This document shows positions 47,481 through 60,399 of a stretch of DNA of 64,000 nt, piece by piece. The DNA is taken from contig PTEX01000031.1 in the NCBI GenBank assembly GCA_003342815.1, forward strand, positions 2,095,210 through 2,159,209, written 5' to 3'. Origin of the DNA: Eudromia elegans. Taxonomy: Eukaryota > Chordata > Aves > Tinamiformes > Tinamidae. A program made the translations under genes and the position numbers. The notes beneath the pieces are model-generated. The model was not told the DNA's origin. It searched no databases and was given only the letters and a program-made list of their open reading frames with translations. Positions within the stretch are counted from its first letter, which is position 1. The number at the start of each line of letters is the position of its first letter.

Positions 47481-50166
47481 AATGTAATACATTAAATGCA
47501 AGGGCTGCAGAGGAGGATGTGGATAAATAAGTAGGAAGGGCAGCACCACAAGTGCACATCCAGGGTACGGTAGCTCTTTCCTGGAGAAATCCTTTACATC
47601 AAGTCATACATCTTTTCCCTCTGGCAACCTGGGATATTTCCAGGATGGAAAGCGAGCAATCAGGGCCATGGTGGCAGGGATGAGCTCAGACACGGCCTCA
47701 GCTCTTCAGCCTCCCAGGTGGCCTCCTTCACTGTAGGGCCGCCTCATAGGTGCTGCCTCTTCCTCCTCCTCCTCGCTCCATGCTGAGAGAACTGGGCTCC
47801 CCTTGAGGCCCCATCAACGTGTGGGAACACCGAGCTGGAGGCCACCACCAAGCCAGAGGCCACCACGTCCTTTCACCACCAGGAACCCACCCTACCGCTG
47901 CCTTAGGCCTCCTCAGCCCAAGGCGACCGGGGAGGAGGGCGGCCGCCTGCTCCCAACCCAGGCCCTGCAGGCTCCCCACCATGTCGGGGCTAGTTTTTCT
48001 CCCTTTGGGTCCAAAGAGAAAAGAAATAAAGAAAAACAGCGAGGTTGGCTCCTGGCAAGCCCAAGGATTTCATGCGCTGACCCCTTCTCTGCCTCTGAGC
48101 CACCGCTGGACTTTGCTTCGTGTGCTGACCCCCTCCGTGGGCTCCTACCAGAGGATTCTCCACGGGAATTTTTAACTTCATGACACCCGCCCAGCTCACC
48201 CGATCTATCACAGCTTAAAGGTTGATGGCTAAATAACAGGTAAACAGCAAAGGCCAGGCTTGAGGGAGAGCCAAACGCATCATCTGCTGCATTACGGAGC
48301 CAAACAGCATTTTAGGGACATTTCCTGTGCTCGCAGGCCTGCACACAGGGCACCAGTTTCTGGGTCAATAGAAACACAGCCAGATGAAAATACAGACACC
48401 AGTAACCCCGGAGGAGCCACCCATCCCGTGGCAATGCAGTCAGCAGGACGGCGGCTCAGAAACGCTCATCCATAAAGCAGGAGGACGGGGAGAGCAACGA
48501 GAGGTGAAATAGTGCTCTCCCCTCTTCAGTTAAAACCTGGAATTGCTAAAACAGAGGGAGGAAATTACTCCCCGTCTCACCCAGAACCGCTCTACTTCTG
48601 CTCATAAAGAGTTTTAACCGTTATTAAAGTAATTGAATGAATAAAACTGTTTCCAAAATAGATCTGGGGGTGCTTATGCAGAAGTTAAATAACAGCGAGT
48701 CAAGCCAGCAGACTCGCAGACTAACGAGCAGGTTGAGGATTTGCTTCTTAAATTGAACAAGCGTTGCACCAGGAATATGTTTTCATGCAAAGGGCTCATT
48801 TCTCATTGGCCTTTTGAGGTGCTGCGAGTTTATTCTTTTCCTCATGCCCTGTTGCAGAGAGTGAAAAGCACCAGGCACGTGGACGAGAAGCTCCTGGGCT
48901 TGGGTTTGTTCTGGAAGGGTCAGAGCTGCAACGTGCTGGATGAGAGGCTGTGGCCGGGGCAATCTGAAGGCCACCGCGGCTGTTACCCAGCCTTGGGCAC
49001 CCGGCATTCCTGCCTGCACCGCCATGCAAAGGTGCAAACCCACTTCCTACGTGCAGCAGCTTTAAACGAGGTACATTTGGGATCAAAAGGTAGCAGCAGT
49101 CTGAACCTCAGCCGCTGCCTTCCACCTGCTGTTGGGACTGCCTCAGTACCTGAGCTGTATAAGAAGCTAAAGTTTTCCCCGTTGAGAGCAACCACCATCT
49201 GAAACCACCAGAAAATACTACAAAGCTTTGCTGTCACAGTGCAATATTACAGACACGAGCTGAGGTCCAGGGAAATACAAGTTGGACTGACATTACTTTG
49301 AGTGCCTTGGTTTATCTCTGTTCACTGATGCTCTTTAATTTGTTGATGCCCTTTCCACAATGTGATTCTGAAAAGAAGAAATCTCCAAGTGCCTCAGGGA
49401 AAAAACATTTAAGATATAAGACTTAAAAAGTCTTTTTAAAACCTCCTTCCCTCCCTCTTCCACCATGCCAAATGCCTTTTAGGAGCCTATTAGCTTCACT
49501 AAAGAGTCAACAGAAAATCCATCAGCACTAAGTATTTTCTCTGTAGCGTTTCGGAGACATTTATGGACTTGGAAGATGCACATTTAGGGCATCCTGGACA
49601 GTAATAAGAATGCATGGGGACCTTAAGACTCACTACATATTTTTTTTAAACTTTGTGAGATAGAATGAATCATGTATTATTTGTTGAGGTCCTGTTGAAA
49701 ACAGGACAATTTGCTCTTCCCCTTCCCCAGTCACCTTTAATTTGAGAAAATCTTCCTAGAATAGTGGCTAATACAGCACCTTCTGCCAGGGAAAAGTCTT
49801 TAGTGTTGAATTTTTTTTCGTCCCCTAGAACGGTTGCTTCAAGTTACAGGAAAAGCAGATGTATGCAGGACCCGCTAGCACTCTTCTCGTGGTCTCCTAG
49901 ATTTTGGCATTAAAATATCTGCTGTTAGTGAAGGAAACCTGTAAACACAGTCTGACACATCCAACTGATGCAGGACACTAGGAACATATTTCTCTCCTGA
50001 AAAAAATTGGAGGCAAAGGTGCTATCAACAAAGCATCTGGGGAATTCAGTTCAGCTTCAAGACCTGCTGTTGGGTCATCTCTCTCCAGCACACACACAGA
50101 TGTTCAGCAGCACCTCAGAGAGATGCTACTTGTGCTGAGCTCAGACAGGAGCCAGAAATCACACGA
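47481..50166. other. Non-coding stretch with GC-richer part 47700-48180
   Basis: Between 47700 and 48180 several overlapping frames of 73-126 codons on both strands reflect GC-rich, stop-poor sequence. No motif or splice arrangement supports a gene. A 153-codon frame at 48741-49202 (+) is likewise unsupported. Confidence 0.45.
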
Positions 50167-50196
50167 GCATGTCGGCATGTCGGCATGTCGGCATGT
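50167..50196 (+). repeat. Tandem GCATGTCG repeat
   Basis: Three perfect 8-bp units (50167, 50175, 50183) and a six-base partial fourth. Confidence 0.95.
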
Positions 50197-51111
50197 GCCA
50201 GAGCTAATACTTTGGTTGAGAAGCAGGGAACAGTAGGGCAGGCAGAGTGCTGGACTTGCTCCAAGATAGCTCACACATCTTCGGAATAGTTGTACTGCCT
50301 TTTGCTGTGAAGACTTCTTCAAATTTGGTGAAGTTGAACCACTTGCAGAGGGCACCGTAGAAGTCAAATTCCCTGATTCTATCCAAGCAATCAGTGTTTA
50401 AGCTGTTTCATGAGCAGCATGATTTTTCTTACTAAAACCACTGAAATCACTAAAGCCATTTGTCCACTCACGTTAAAACCTATTTACCCTGTTTCCATAC
50501 AGTAGCTACCTCTGCGAGGCAATGCTGAAGTCTGAGAGTGACAGAAAGCAGAGACAGAGATGAAGAACCCTTCCTTCTATCACGGTTCATACTCTCCATG
50601 CCTTCTTTTTGGAACTGAGGCTGTGATTGAATTATTAAGCATGTTAAATGAGCTCCATATTAAGTGCACGACATACAACTGGGAATGTGAGCTTTTGGCA
50701 AGAGAACATCACTAATGCATTTGCCTTCTTTGCACTCACATAATTGCAGTTTGGGGTGTTTACAGCAAATCGGTAAATAATCTGACATGCTTCACCACTT
50801 TCTCTCTATGAACTACTCAGCTATGCTGAAGCATAAATTTAATGTCTTCCATTCTCACAGAGCCTGTTGTCTAAGCAAACCCCACAGTGGTTTTTCTAGG
50901 TGATCATGCAGATTTATTAGACATTCATGCCACATATGAGCAACTTTACCTACGTGGAGAGCAGCCACTTATGGGCTGCATTAATAGCACAAAGAAGGAC
51001 TTTAGAGAAAGGAAGAGGTGTGGGTTAAGCGACAGGAACCATCTTGGTAGGAGGAATATACCTCAACTGCTTGAAGTGATTTTGTTTTGGTTAATCCATT
51101 ACAAGATTATT
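50197..51111. other. Non-coding stretch ahead of a poly(A) run
   Basis: An 86-codon frame (50887-51147, +) reads into the poly(A) run; its predicted peptide resembles nothing I know. Possible retroposed origin is considered under findings. Confidence 0.4.
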
Positions 51112-51127
51112 AAAAAAAAAAAAAAAA
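51112..51127 (+). repeat. Poly(A) run
   Basis: Sixteen uninterrupted A following GATTATT. Confidence 0.85.
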
Positions 51128-52551
51128 GCCATCTAACACTTGAGTAACAACAAGGGATCGGAATCACTTTTTTTGTCATTGAAAACTGTGCCCTCCATGT
51201 GCACTAAGACGCACTGTGCCCTTTTGGTATCTGAAGTGGCAAAGCCAACCAGCTCTGAGAGCAACCAGTATGGCCTAGAGAACCACCAAAGTCCAAGGTC
51301 AGGCACTAACCTCTGCCCAACCTGCCTAGTTTACCAATTCTGACAAAAGTAGTGCTTGAAGGAATGGATAAAAAAAATCCCTGAAAGACACTAACCTTCT
51401 CTCTCTTTAAAAACTGAAACAGAATTTTTAAAACATAGTGTCAAGCAAAAGTGATAAGGGCAAAATCCACTGCAGGGCGAGATACTGCATGTGAACAAAG
51501 TTCCAAGTTGAGTTAACTCTTAAAGGGTATCTCTTGGTGAATAAAGGGTTAAAGCATTAAGTAAAACTCCAATCTCATAAGAATAAAATACCATTAAGCT
51601 CCTTTCTGTGACAAGTTCCTGCACTCATACCAAGATAGTTTTTTAATCTTCTACCTACCTGCAGCAGTAATCAGGGAGAGATTTCAATTTTTAAGATGAG
51701 CTTTCACCTCACTGAAAATGAATTTCAAAGTAGCTTTACAAACCCCACTGTTTTTCCCTCAGTCCTTCAGTAGAGAGTAATTATTGACTTAACTAATTTC
51801 TTAGGATGATAGGTCAAGTTTCTGACTAAACCGTACCCAGCAAAAGTGTGGTCCCATGCAAAACTAGAAACAGAAAAGGATTAGCAATTTGCAGTTCACT
51901 TTCTTGCAGGTAAATCTCCTGCGTCAGCATTTGCTCACAGTAAGCTGCTCTGATTTGTATATGACAAAATCCATTTTGACCTTTGTCGATCCCGAAAAAT
52001 ATAAATAGCATTCCACTATGAATATCCCATTCTCGTGAAGGCAAAGCTTTCTCAGGAAGCCTTTCTGAGTACCTGATTTTCATCTGCAATGTAATCACCT
52101 AACAACAAGCACATTAACTCTCCGCAAATTGCTGTCAGAGGAATCAAAGAGTGTAATTTGAGCCCAAGCACAACAGACAACAGTAATTCCATAGCAAGAA
52201 CCAATTCTGCAGCTATAACGTTTGCAGAGGATGCAAGGACACTCTGAGCTTATTATGCAGGCGAATTTTTCCTGTAATGTATTAGATGCAAGTGAGAAAA
52301 GAGCCTGTTATGGAAAGAATCTGTGCATTCCTCACTTTGCTGATAACACCAGCTGTCTCACCACTACAATTTTAGGGCAAGATGTTCTATTCTTGCAATG
52401 GGACAATTGCTGTTCCAGCCAAAAAGTATAGGCATCGGAGAGTCTTTATTTTGTAAAAACTCTAAGCATGTGCCCTGATCAGTCTCCTCTGGTACTGTCA
52501 GCCAATAAACCAGACCAGATATTGTTGCGTTCTTGTTGTGAAGGCTAAGAC
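51128..52551. other. Non-coding stretch
   Basis: Nothing recognisable. Confidence 0.5.
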
Positions 52552-52593
52552 CTTCTCCTCCTCCTCTTCCTCCTCCTCCTCCTTTTCCTCTTC
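52552..52593 (+). repeat. (CTC)n/(TCC)n pyrimidine microsatellite
   Basis: About 42 bases of CTC/TCC triplets with a few T interruptions. The poly-Glu run predicted in the minus-strand frame across it is a by-product of this repeat. Confidence 0.9.
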
Positions 52594-53034
52594 AGAGGGG
52601 AGCTGAAGGCTCCATCTTTTGCAGCTGTGAGCCCACAGCCTTCCCAGCAACCATTTCATGAAAGCAAAGACTAATTTCAAATTCAAAAGCTGTTTCTTGA
52701 AACTAGGTGTTTTCACTATAAATATATATAATCTTGTGGCTGCAAAATATTTAGGCCATCTTAGGTTTTATTGGAATACATTCTCTATTTGCGTGCTAAT
52801 AGTAGTGACAAGAATTCATTATAGTTCCACAATTAATGTCATAATGACACAGTTGGCTACTGGTATAGTAATTAACATGATATCCAGAATTACCATAAAG
52901 CCTGTAAGAACCTCAGTGTGTTTGTCCCTGGACAGAAAATGTGCAATCAGCTACTGTGACCGGATAATAGTTCCTCCTCTAGCTCTTTGTAAGTGAGACC
53001 TAGCAGTAAAGCTGTATTTAAAAAAGCTTTTGAA
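52594..53034. other. Non-coding stretch
   Basis: AT-rich, with no supported feature. Confidence 0.5.
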
Positions 53035-53071
53035 TTCTTTTTTTTTTTTCTTTTTCTTTTTTCTTTCTCAG
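53035..53071 (+). repeat. T-rich pyrimidine tract
   Basis: A run of T with scattered C ending TTTCTTTCTCAGG. It has the form of a strong splice acceptor, but the sequence after it has early stops in all frames. Confidence 0.7.
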
Positions 53072-54979
53072 GATATCTATTTTTCAGGTATGCATTCAGC
53101 TGAGAATATATCCAAGCAAGAGCATCCATTTATATTGCTGAGGGGAAAAATTCCAGTGAAGGAGAGTCATTGCAGGTATAAAGAAACTGAATGGCTCTCC
53201 TAACACTTCCTGCAGCTTGGTGAAAAATGGCATCTCTTATTTTTTCAGTCTCTGATCCTCAAAACAGTCTAGTCTGAAAATCGAGGATTTCAGAGGGCAA
53301 TTTTCTTCCTAGAAATACTGTATTCTTAAAGTCTTTTTGAGCAGATGGATATGGGCTTGTTTTTCCTCAATTAACGCTAATCCAGCAATATTAAAAATCA
53401 CATCTTTTTTTGCTTATCTTCCTCGTACATGAATGCTCTTGCAAAGATAAGAAACGCACTGAAGGAAACAAGTCCCCTTATCTGCCACGGTTCTCCTTAC
53501 AGGAGGCAAGATAAGGGCAGCATTAAGGCAGATGAACAGCTGGGGTGCCCTGCGACCATGGGGGACCGCAGAGAGGCATCGAAGCGACTGCTGAACTGGG
53601 TCCCTCGCATGAGCTGGGCACCTACTCGCATGTTCCCATCTGCACTAGATGTGACAAACTCCACACAGCCCCATCTGACAGTTGCCAGAAGTAAAGTGGG
53701 TAGGAATTTAAGATATTTGTGTGTCTGAACTCATGTTTCGTGTACTTTCTAGTTCCCAGTCTAGTAAGTTACAGGCAAATATTATCAAAATATTAAGATG
53801 CCTGCTGAAAAAGGATGTTGAGTCAGACTCCAATCCATATTTGGCACTATTAAATTATGGAGTAGTACTGATGTTATCCACTGACATTTCATTCAGCGCA
53901 AAAACTTACTTAAGGAAAGAAGTAACGCTGTAGAAGAAATTGAGGTCAGGGTGACTGGGGATTTGTAGTCATGTAAGGAAGAAAATCCCAGTGCAATTTA
54001 GGGTATCCGGCATCTGCCTGCTCTGTGCGTTGGGAGCAGTGATGTTAGACAGCACGAGTAGCACCAGAGGCTGCTCAGGATTGAAGTGAAATCCATCTAA
54101 CAAGAGGAACACTTCCCTGAAACCCGGAAATGGAGGGAATTTGGAGTGCCTACTCAGCCACGGTGCTGGGAAGTTTTTGTCTTACAGGTAAATCCCTTCC
54201 TGCCATAAACACCTCAGGCCACCACCAAAGAGATACTGGGAGCATATTAAGCAAGTGCAAAGTAAGAACCTGCCCACACTGTTGCTTTTTATAACCAATT
54301 ATAATCCAGGTCGCCCACATCCTCTCTACAATCTCTACTTGCTTTTTTATTAAAAAAAAAAAAATTTCTCCCGCACTGCACTGAAACGTGCTGTATTGCC
54401 ACAGATTTCCACAATTCCTCCCAGAATCCAAGCCGAGGTCACTCTTTTTTTTTCAAAATTTTGCCTTGCAAAATGAGATCTTCATGAAGACAGAGCGGAG
54501 AGTTCGTAACGGATACGATAACAAAGAGCATGAAATCTAGCGAACTAGTGGGAATAGGAAGTGATCGGAGGCAGATACTTTAAAAGATTCTCTGTAGGCT
54601 TGACTTAGACATGCTGCATTTTTTAAGACCCTTGAGAGCTCATACCATGAGCATTTTGAATTATACACAGTTTAAGTGTCACAGTATCCTCTCAACCTGA
54701 GTCTACAAGTTCGTGAATTTAGAACGCACTGAAAATGAACTTCCAGAAGCACCAGCATTAGAATTAGAATTTCAGAAGTAAACAGCATTGATGCTGAAGG
54801 CTGGTTTTGACCTACTATGATCTATTGATTGCAGAGAGCAAGGGGACCATTCATAATTTTCTCTATCTATCTAAAATAGAAGTAACACAGAAAATGCCAT
54901 CTTGCTTTGAAAACAATTGAATCTTTGTAGAATTTGGTTTTATTATGTAAGGTTTTCCACATAAATAAACCCAATAAGA
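53072..54979. other. Non-coding stretch
   Basis: It contains a 14-base A run near 54351. No gene is supported. Confidence 0.5.
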
Positions 54980-55017
54980 AAGTTATAAGACAGAAAGAGG
55001 AAGTTATAAGACAGAAC
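54980..55017 (+). repeat. Tandem duplication, 21-bp period
   Basis: AAGTTATAAGACAGAA occurs at 54980 and again at 55001, separated by AGAGG. Confidence 0.8.
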
Positions 55018-58000
55018 AGAGTGGAATTTTAACCTTCCTTTTTTTTTAATATATAGGCAAAAGTAACATAATAAGACAGGAAAATATAATTCTAAACTGC
55101 CTGGTCTGATAATAATTGCCACAAACAAGCAATAATCTGCCATGATCTTAGAGGATCTCTTCATACATCGGCAGCAGTGAACACCAGAAAAAGCTCATTA
55201 AATGTTTGATGATCTGTGAAGTGATGCAGTGCATCCCCAGAAAATGCAGCCCGCATGATGTGGTCCCCCATGAAGCAATCCTCCCCAAACCCGTTCAGTC
55301 TTGACAGACAGAGATGCTAAAACACTCCTGTGTCCATTCTCGTACCATTTCACTAGAGATAGATTTTGCACGCTTTTTTCCTCATGTGCTCAGGAAGGTA
55401 TTCAGGGAAAGTGGATATTTTGGAGGAACTGCCTCTACATCTAAGTTTTATTCCAAGTGCTTTCCATATCAACAGAAGTAGACGATCTAGACTCTTGGTG
55501 TCATCATTTCATTTGTCCACCTTTATCTATAAGGCTGTGGAGCTTGTGATCATGCTCTTGCAAAAGTCTGCGTGAAGAATGACGTAGTCAGTGCAGTCCC
55601 TCAGCGTTATCAGGGATTTTCCACTTACCATTTTTTTAGGTAGATGTGAGATGCACTCTGGCTGACCACGATTCTGTGATACAGCTGGACAAGGAGGCCA
55701 GGCCACAAAGGGGAACGGCCACAAAAGTAACCCTAAAATAAAGTTACCCTAAACCCACTGAAGTCTAGGGGATATCAAAGTCCAGGTTAAATATTCCAAA
55801 CTAATGTTCCTACTCTTGTGCTACTTAAGGTAACTGCCACAGCTACATTCTTTCATCCGCACTGCTTTTCTTTCAAGCAAGGGCCACATATAAAGTTTTC
55901 CGTCTGGAGACCTGCAGTTCACTCCTGCTTTTGGACTGAGTCAGTCAAGCACTGCAGCATCCTTTACAGCCCAGCCCACAAGGTGCTACACAAGCTCAGC
56001 TACATGGCTCTGCAATACCCTTGTCTTCAGGGAGCTGCAATCCCCTAAGATGCAGAGCTACTCTTTATAGTTTTATTTATATTTACCTAATGTGTGAAGC
56101 AGCTCAGTGACAAAAGGGTTAAAATTTACAGATTTCTTGACACGCTGAGACACGTAGCTGAGCCAGGTTTAAAGGTTTCTGCTGGATAGATCAATTATAG
56201 TCTTAGACTACGTGAGCAAATTCCCAGAAAGAATTATTTGCATTCTGCAGCATAACTCAGTAACCAAAGCCTAGAGATGCACATGCCATTTATAAGGAAA
56301 GAAGAAACCGTTCTCCCAATTTTCACAGTACCAGAGCACCCTCTGGGTATTCGAGCAATCTGAATTACCAGGAATTCATGACATTTTGGAACCTCGGCCC
56401 CATGGCGTTCACTGTGACCTACTCGAGCAGAACTTTAAATAGGAGCTTTGCTTCGAGCAGCAGGGAATTAAGCGCCTGTTTGATGCTCATGTATTTCAAG
56501 GCTTCAATTGCCCTGCAGGCTGTGAAGGTTTTCCTGACCTAATACCCGAACTGCATGAGCAAACACCAGGATTTTATTCACGCTCACTGAAACCGGACCT
56601 GCAAAGCACTTTTCAGGACTGGAACCGCTTTTCTTGTGGCCTGAGGAGCCCAAGGCCACACAGTCAGGACCGGCACCACTTTGGGGTAGAGTTCTGAGTT
56701 TACGGATCTTAAACTGCTAAAGCAGCATTGCCAGGGAGCTGCATCTGCAGGAGGACAGCAAACCCTGCTGCCCAACCCGCTCTGCTTTCCTGCAAGAGGG
56801 CTGGCGTGGGGGCAAGTACCCGAGCTGACATGAGCCAGGGATCCCTAAGCACCCTCCAAACTCATTTACTCCAGGAGAGATTTATCAGCAAATTGTCTGT
56901 TCTGACTATTTTGGACCTTGCGCAGCAGAGCTGCACTCAAACCTTGCCCTTGCAAGAGAGGATGGGATTGTCTCCTTGTGCAAGGCCTTTTTTCCCCTTG
57001 CAGTGTCACATAGTGCTGAATCTGCACTGTCTTGGGCCTTGCACAAACTTATCGCTTGATGCAAGGTGCTGGTTTAAGAGTTTAGTGTTTCAGCACTCTC
57101 AGAAACTGCTGCTTAACCTGCAGCTCTACTAGCAATCCGGTGAGGGTAGCTAGGGCAACTTGCAAATGGAGTACTTCTAAAGTAACCTTCTAAAAGGCAA
57201 AATCATCACAAAAAAACATGGATCCATGCTGCTCCTAATTAAATGAAAACAAGCTATTTACTTCTAATAGATATCACTAGATTGAAATGAGAGGTTGACT
57301 TATCTTCAGCTAGAAAAAATACTCAACAAAATCAAGATCCTAATGCAGCAGAACAGAAATTGCATTCAGACTTATAACAAAGATACCTTAGCAAGCAAAC
57401 AAAACAAGATTCCCATTTATAGAAGTATGATTTCCTTAGATGGCTTTCAGAATTGTTTCCTAGCTTGCAAGTGATAAAAAGCACATTTGAGAGCTCCGAA
57501 ATGTATATTCTGCTTGCTGAATGGGAACAGACGAGCTCATGCGAAGCTTGTGTGATTTCCATTCCCAGCTGTGGCACTACCACATTATTAGAGTTGCTCG
57601 AAATCTCCTTTATGCATTAGGTAATAGCACTTTTAAAAGAAACAATAACATTAGGAATCTTGCATATCATAGGAAACTAAAGAGTATTAAGATTTGGTAG
57701 AAGGGGGAAAAAAGGCCTATTATTTCAAGCATTCCAGGATTTATACAATTAATTTGAAAGGCAAATACTAACCAGTATTTTATGAATTACTCAGTGGGAG
57801 AATAACAGATTCAATGAGGAAACTCAAGTTTCAGAGGAAACTCACGTTACAATTAATAATCCAGTCTTGGTGCTGGCTGTCTCGCAACAGACACACTACC
57901 ATACCTAAAACTGTTAGTGCTCAGTCTTCACATAAAGCATAACAAGCCAATTTTCCACCTACAAAAGTTTGTCACTAATTTAATTCTCTTCTATGCTTAC

Positions 58001-59429
58001 ACGGTAGGATTGCATGGATTATAACTATGAGAAAGTAGAGTCGCAAATCTGTGGAACAAGTTGGTGACGAGACGGATGGCAGGACTTGCGGGACTCCTCA
58101 TCATCAAGGAGCAGTTTAGCATTTGTTTCGTAGAAACATCTGGGGTTTTCTTCTTTGTTCAAACAGTTCCTCACATCTGCTGATACAAGCCTGATCTGCT
58201 TTGAATTCAAGCACTTCTTTCCTTCAGAAATAAAAGCAGAGCTGCTGAGAGGCTATTGCCCTCATATAGACCTCACTGCAGCTCTTCCTTCGCTGTCATC
58301 ATGGATAGAAATGAGAAAAAGACAAAGATCTCTTCCAAATCTTGTTGGTAACTAAGCAGAAGTTTGACTATCTTATGCTTAACAGAAGCTATTTACAACC
58401 ACGGTGAATTATTTTTGGCGGCAAGTTACAAGAAGATTATTCACTGCCAATTTCCACAGCTTCATTTTAAACCTTCCAATAAATCCGTGGGAAGGCTTCC
58501 GTCATTCTGGTTCATACACACCTCTCAGACTAACCAGCTATGCCCGTGTCACGTTGCACACCTTGCGGTGTGCAGCGGTACGTTTCCAGCTCTTCTGAAA
58601 GGATCAGTGTAGTTAGGAACGGACTTGACAGCTCCTGAGTTCACCTTGGCATAATTATTTTATACTTTAGTAACTCCTTGTTAGTATTTCAGAGCCTTCT
58701 TGGCCCTGCCTATACTCCACCAGTTTCCAAAATACTCCTTGTTTTCCAGGCTTCTCAAAAGACATTGTTTTAGCACATCAGTTGATTTCTAGCTAACCTG
58801 CTCCCTGCTTCCTTTTTAGGGTCCCTGACCATCTAACAACCTCCTACAAGCTTCTGTTGAGTTGCATATTCATCACTTACAGTTCCTTTCACAGTAGCAC
58901 CAGTCTGATACTAGACTTCAGTCAGCTTTCTAACTGTGACCCAATGCAAAAATTGACCACTTAAATTCAATATATTTGAGCAGTTGTCCATAAAATTTAT
59001 TTATGAATATTTTAAAGCATATTTTTTCATATTAAACCTTGTACTTAGTTCTATGGGGAAAAAAAGAATTTTGGAATAGGCAATCTTTGCAAAGGATTGA
59101 CATTGAATTTCTGAAGGCAAAGGAAGAGGTAGGGAAATGTGATGGCTCCCTGGATTGACAGATAAGGCTTGAAAAAGTAACAAACTTTTTAAGCTCACAA
59201 TAAATGGAAGCAAAAGACTTCAACGCTTGGTAGATACTGAGTTTAAGTTGGAGTGGTTAATCGGCAAAACCCTCTGAAAGAACAGGCTGGGGAAGAGAGG
59301 GCTGCAGAGCCACGAGCGAGATAACTCTGTGGGTCTGCATGAGCACTATTTATGGAGCTACACCAAAGAGCGCTGAATCCATATGTAACATCCAAGAGGA
59401 TCTATTAAAAGAGTTTTATTTTGAATTCT
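55018..59429. other. Non-coding stretch
   Basis: Unique-looking sequence. The longest frame is 134 codons at 56728-57132 (+), without motif. A weak MIR-like run (TTTACAGATTTC, CTGAGACACGTAGCTGAGCC near 56125-56167) is too diverged to claim. Confidence 0.45.
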
Positions 59430-59500
59430 AGCTCTCGGTAAAACGCTCAAAGCGTCGCATTTCCAGGCAGGCACTCTACCATTGAGCACACAGGCTCTCC
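59430..59500 (-). other. Possible tRNA-derived fragment
   Basis: The minus strand reads GTGCTCAATGGTAGAGTGCC followed by TGCCTGGAAATGCG. This resembles the D-arm and A box of a tRNA (GCTCAGTGGTAGAGC type) leading into an anticodon-arm-like segment. The expected B box (GGTTCGANTCC) is not recognisable and the acceptor arm does not pair, so it is at most a pseudo-tRNA or scrap of a tRNA-derived SINE. Confidence 0.25.
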
Positions 59501-60386
59501 GGCAGTGCTGTCTCTCCTCTCTTCCCAAGGTCTCCGCAGGTCCCAAGGTCCTGGGTTGGACCACGGGGCTCGTTGTGCCGCCTCTTGCACACCCCAAGCC
59601 TTGTGAACCAGCCTCCAGGTCTCCGTTAGGCTACCTGCCCACCTTGCCTGTCACACATCTTTTACACTTACTGCTCAGCACAGTCGATGCCAAATGCTGC
59701 AAACCTCAGAACCCCCTGAGCACTCACAGACTAATGAATTGTGATATTTTCAGAGAAGTAGATTAACCAAGCTACTGAGCGGGACTCTTCCAAAAGATAG
59801 CCTTTTTGACCACAGCTCGATTAAATTGCATCTCCCCTTGAGGCAAGTCAAGACAGAAAAGCTAAAATCCTCCACTTTGCTTTATGTAGAATTTTTCTCC
59901 AGAGGGTTCGAAGGGCAAAAAGCATTCATTTCAGGAGTATCCATGGTGCAGGACCAAGTTCAAGGAGGAAACGTAAGTGCTGTTGTGCTTGGCCAGCGCT
60001 CAGCATGTTGTACTTACAGCACACACAGGGGCCTCAATAAATCAGCATTTGTGCTTTTCTTCTTTAAAAATGTATTAATGAAATAGAAAGACAAGTTAAC
60101 ATTGATATTAACTTGCCACAAATATTAACCCTTCTGATGATTTGCACTTTAGACACTATTTTTATGAGAAAATCTTAAATTGTGTCTTAGTAACTGTACA
60201 TGTACTCTCAGGTAGTCCTTTTCTCTTTAAGTTATACTATGTTCACTTATACTTGCACCCTAAGAAAATAATCCATCTATGCACATTTTCCTTTAATGTC
60301 AACATCATGCAGCCCCGTTGCCCTGCTGAGCAGTAAGCAAAGTTGACTTGACAGAAGACATGAAAACATCTCTTTGGATTAAAAGC
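59501..60386. other. Non-coding stretch
   Basis: Nothing recognisable. Confidence 0.5.
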
Positions 60387-60399
60387 AAAAAAAAAAAAA
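60387..60399 (+). repeat. Poly(A) run
   Basis: Thirteen A followed by four C. Confidence 0.75.

Noticed and set aside
52498-52716. Poly-Glu protein on the minus strand
   Set aside because: Direct translation of the CTC/TCC microsatellite at 52552-52593.
56125-56167. Possible third MIR relic
   Set aside because: Only short matches (TTTACAGAT, CTGAGACAC, GTAGCTGAGCCAGG) with a large gap; could be coincidence.
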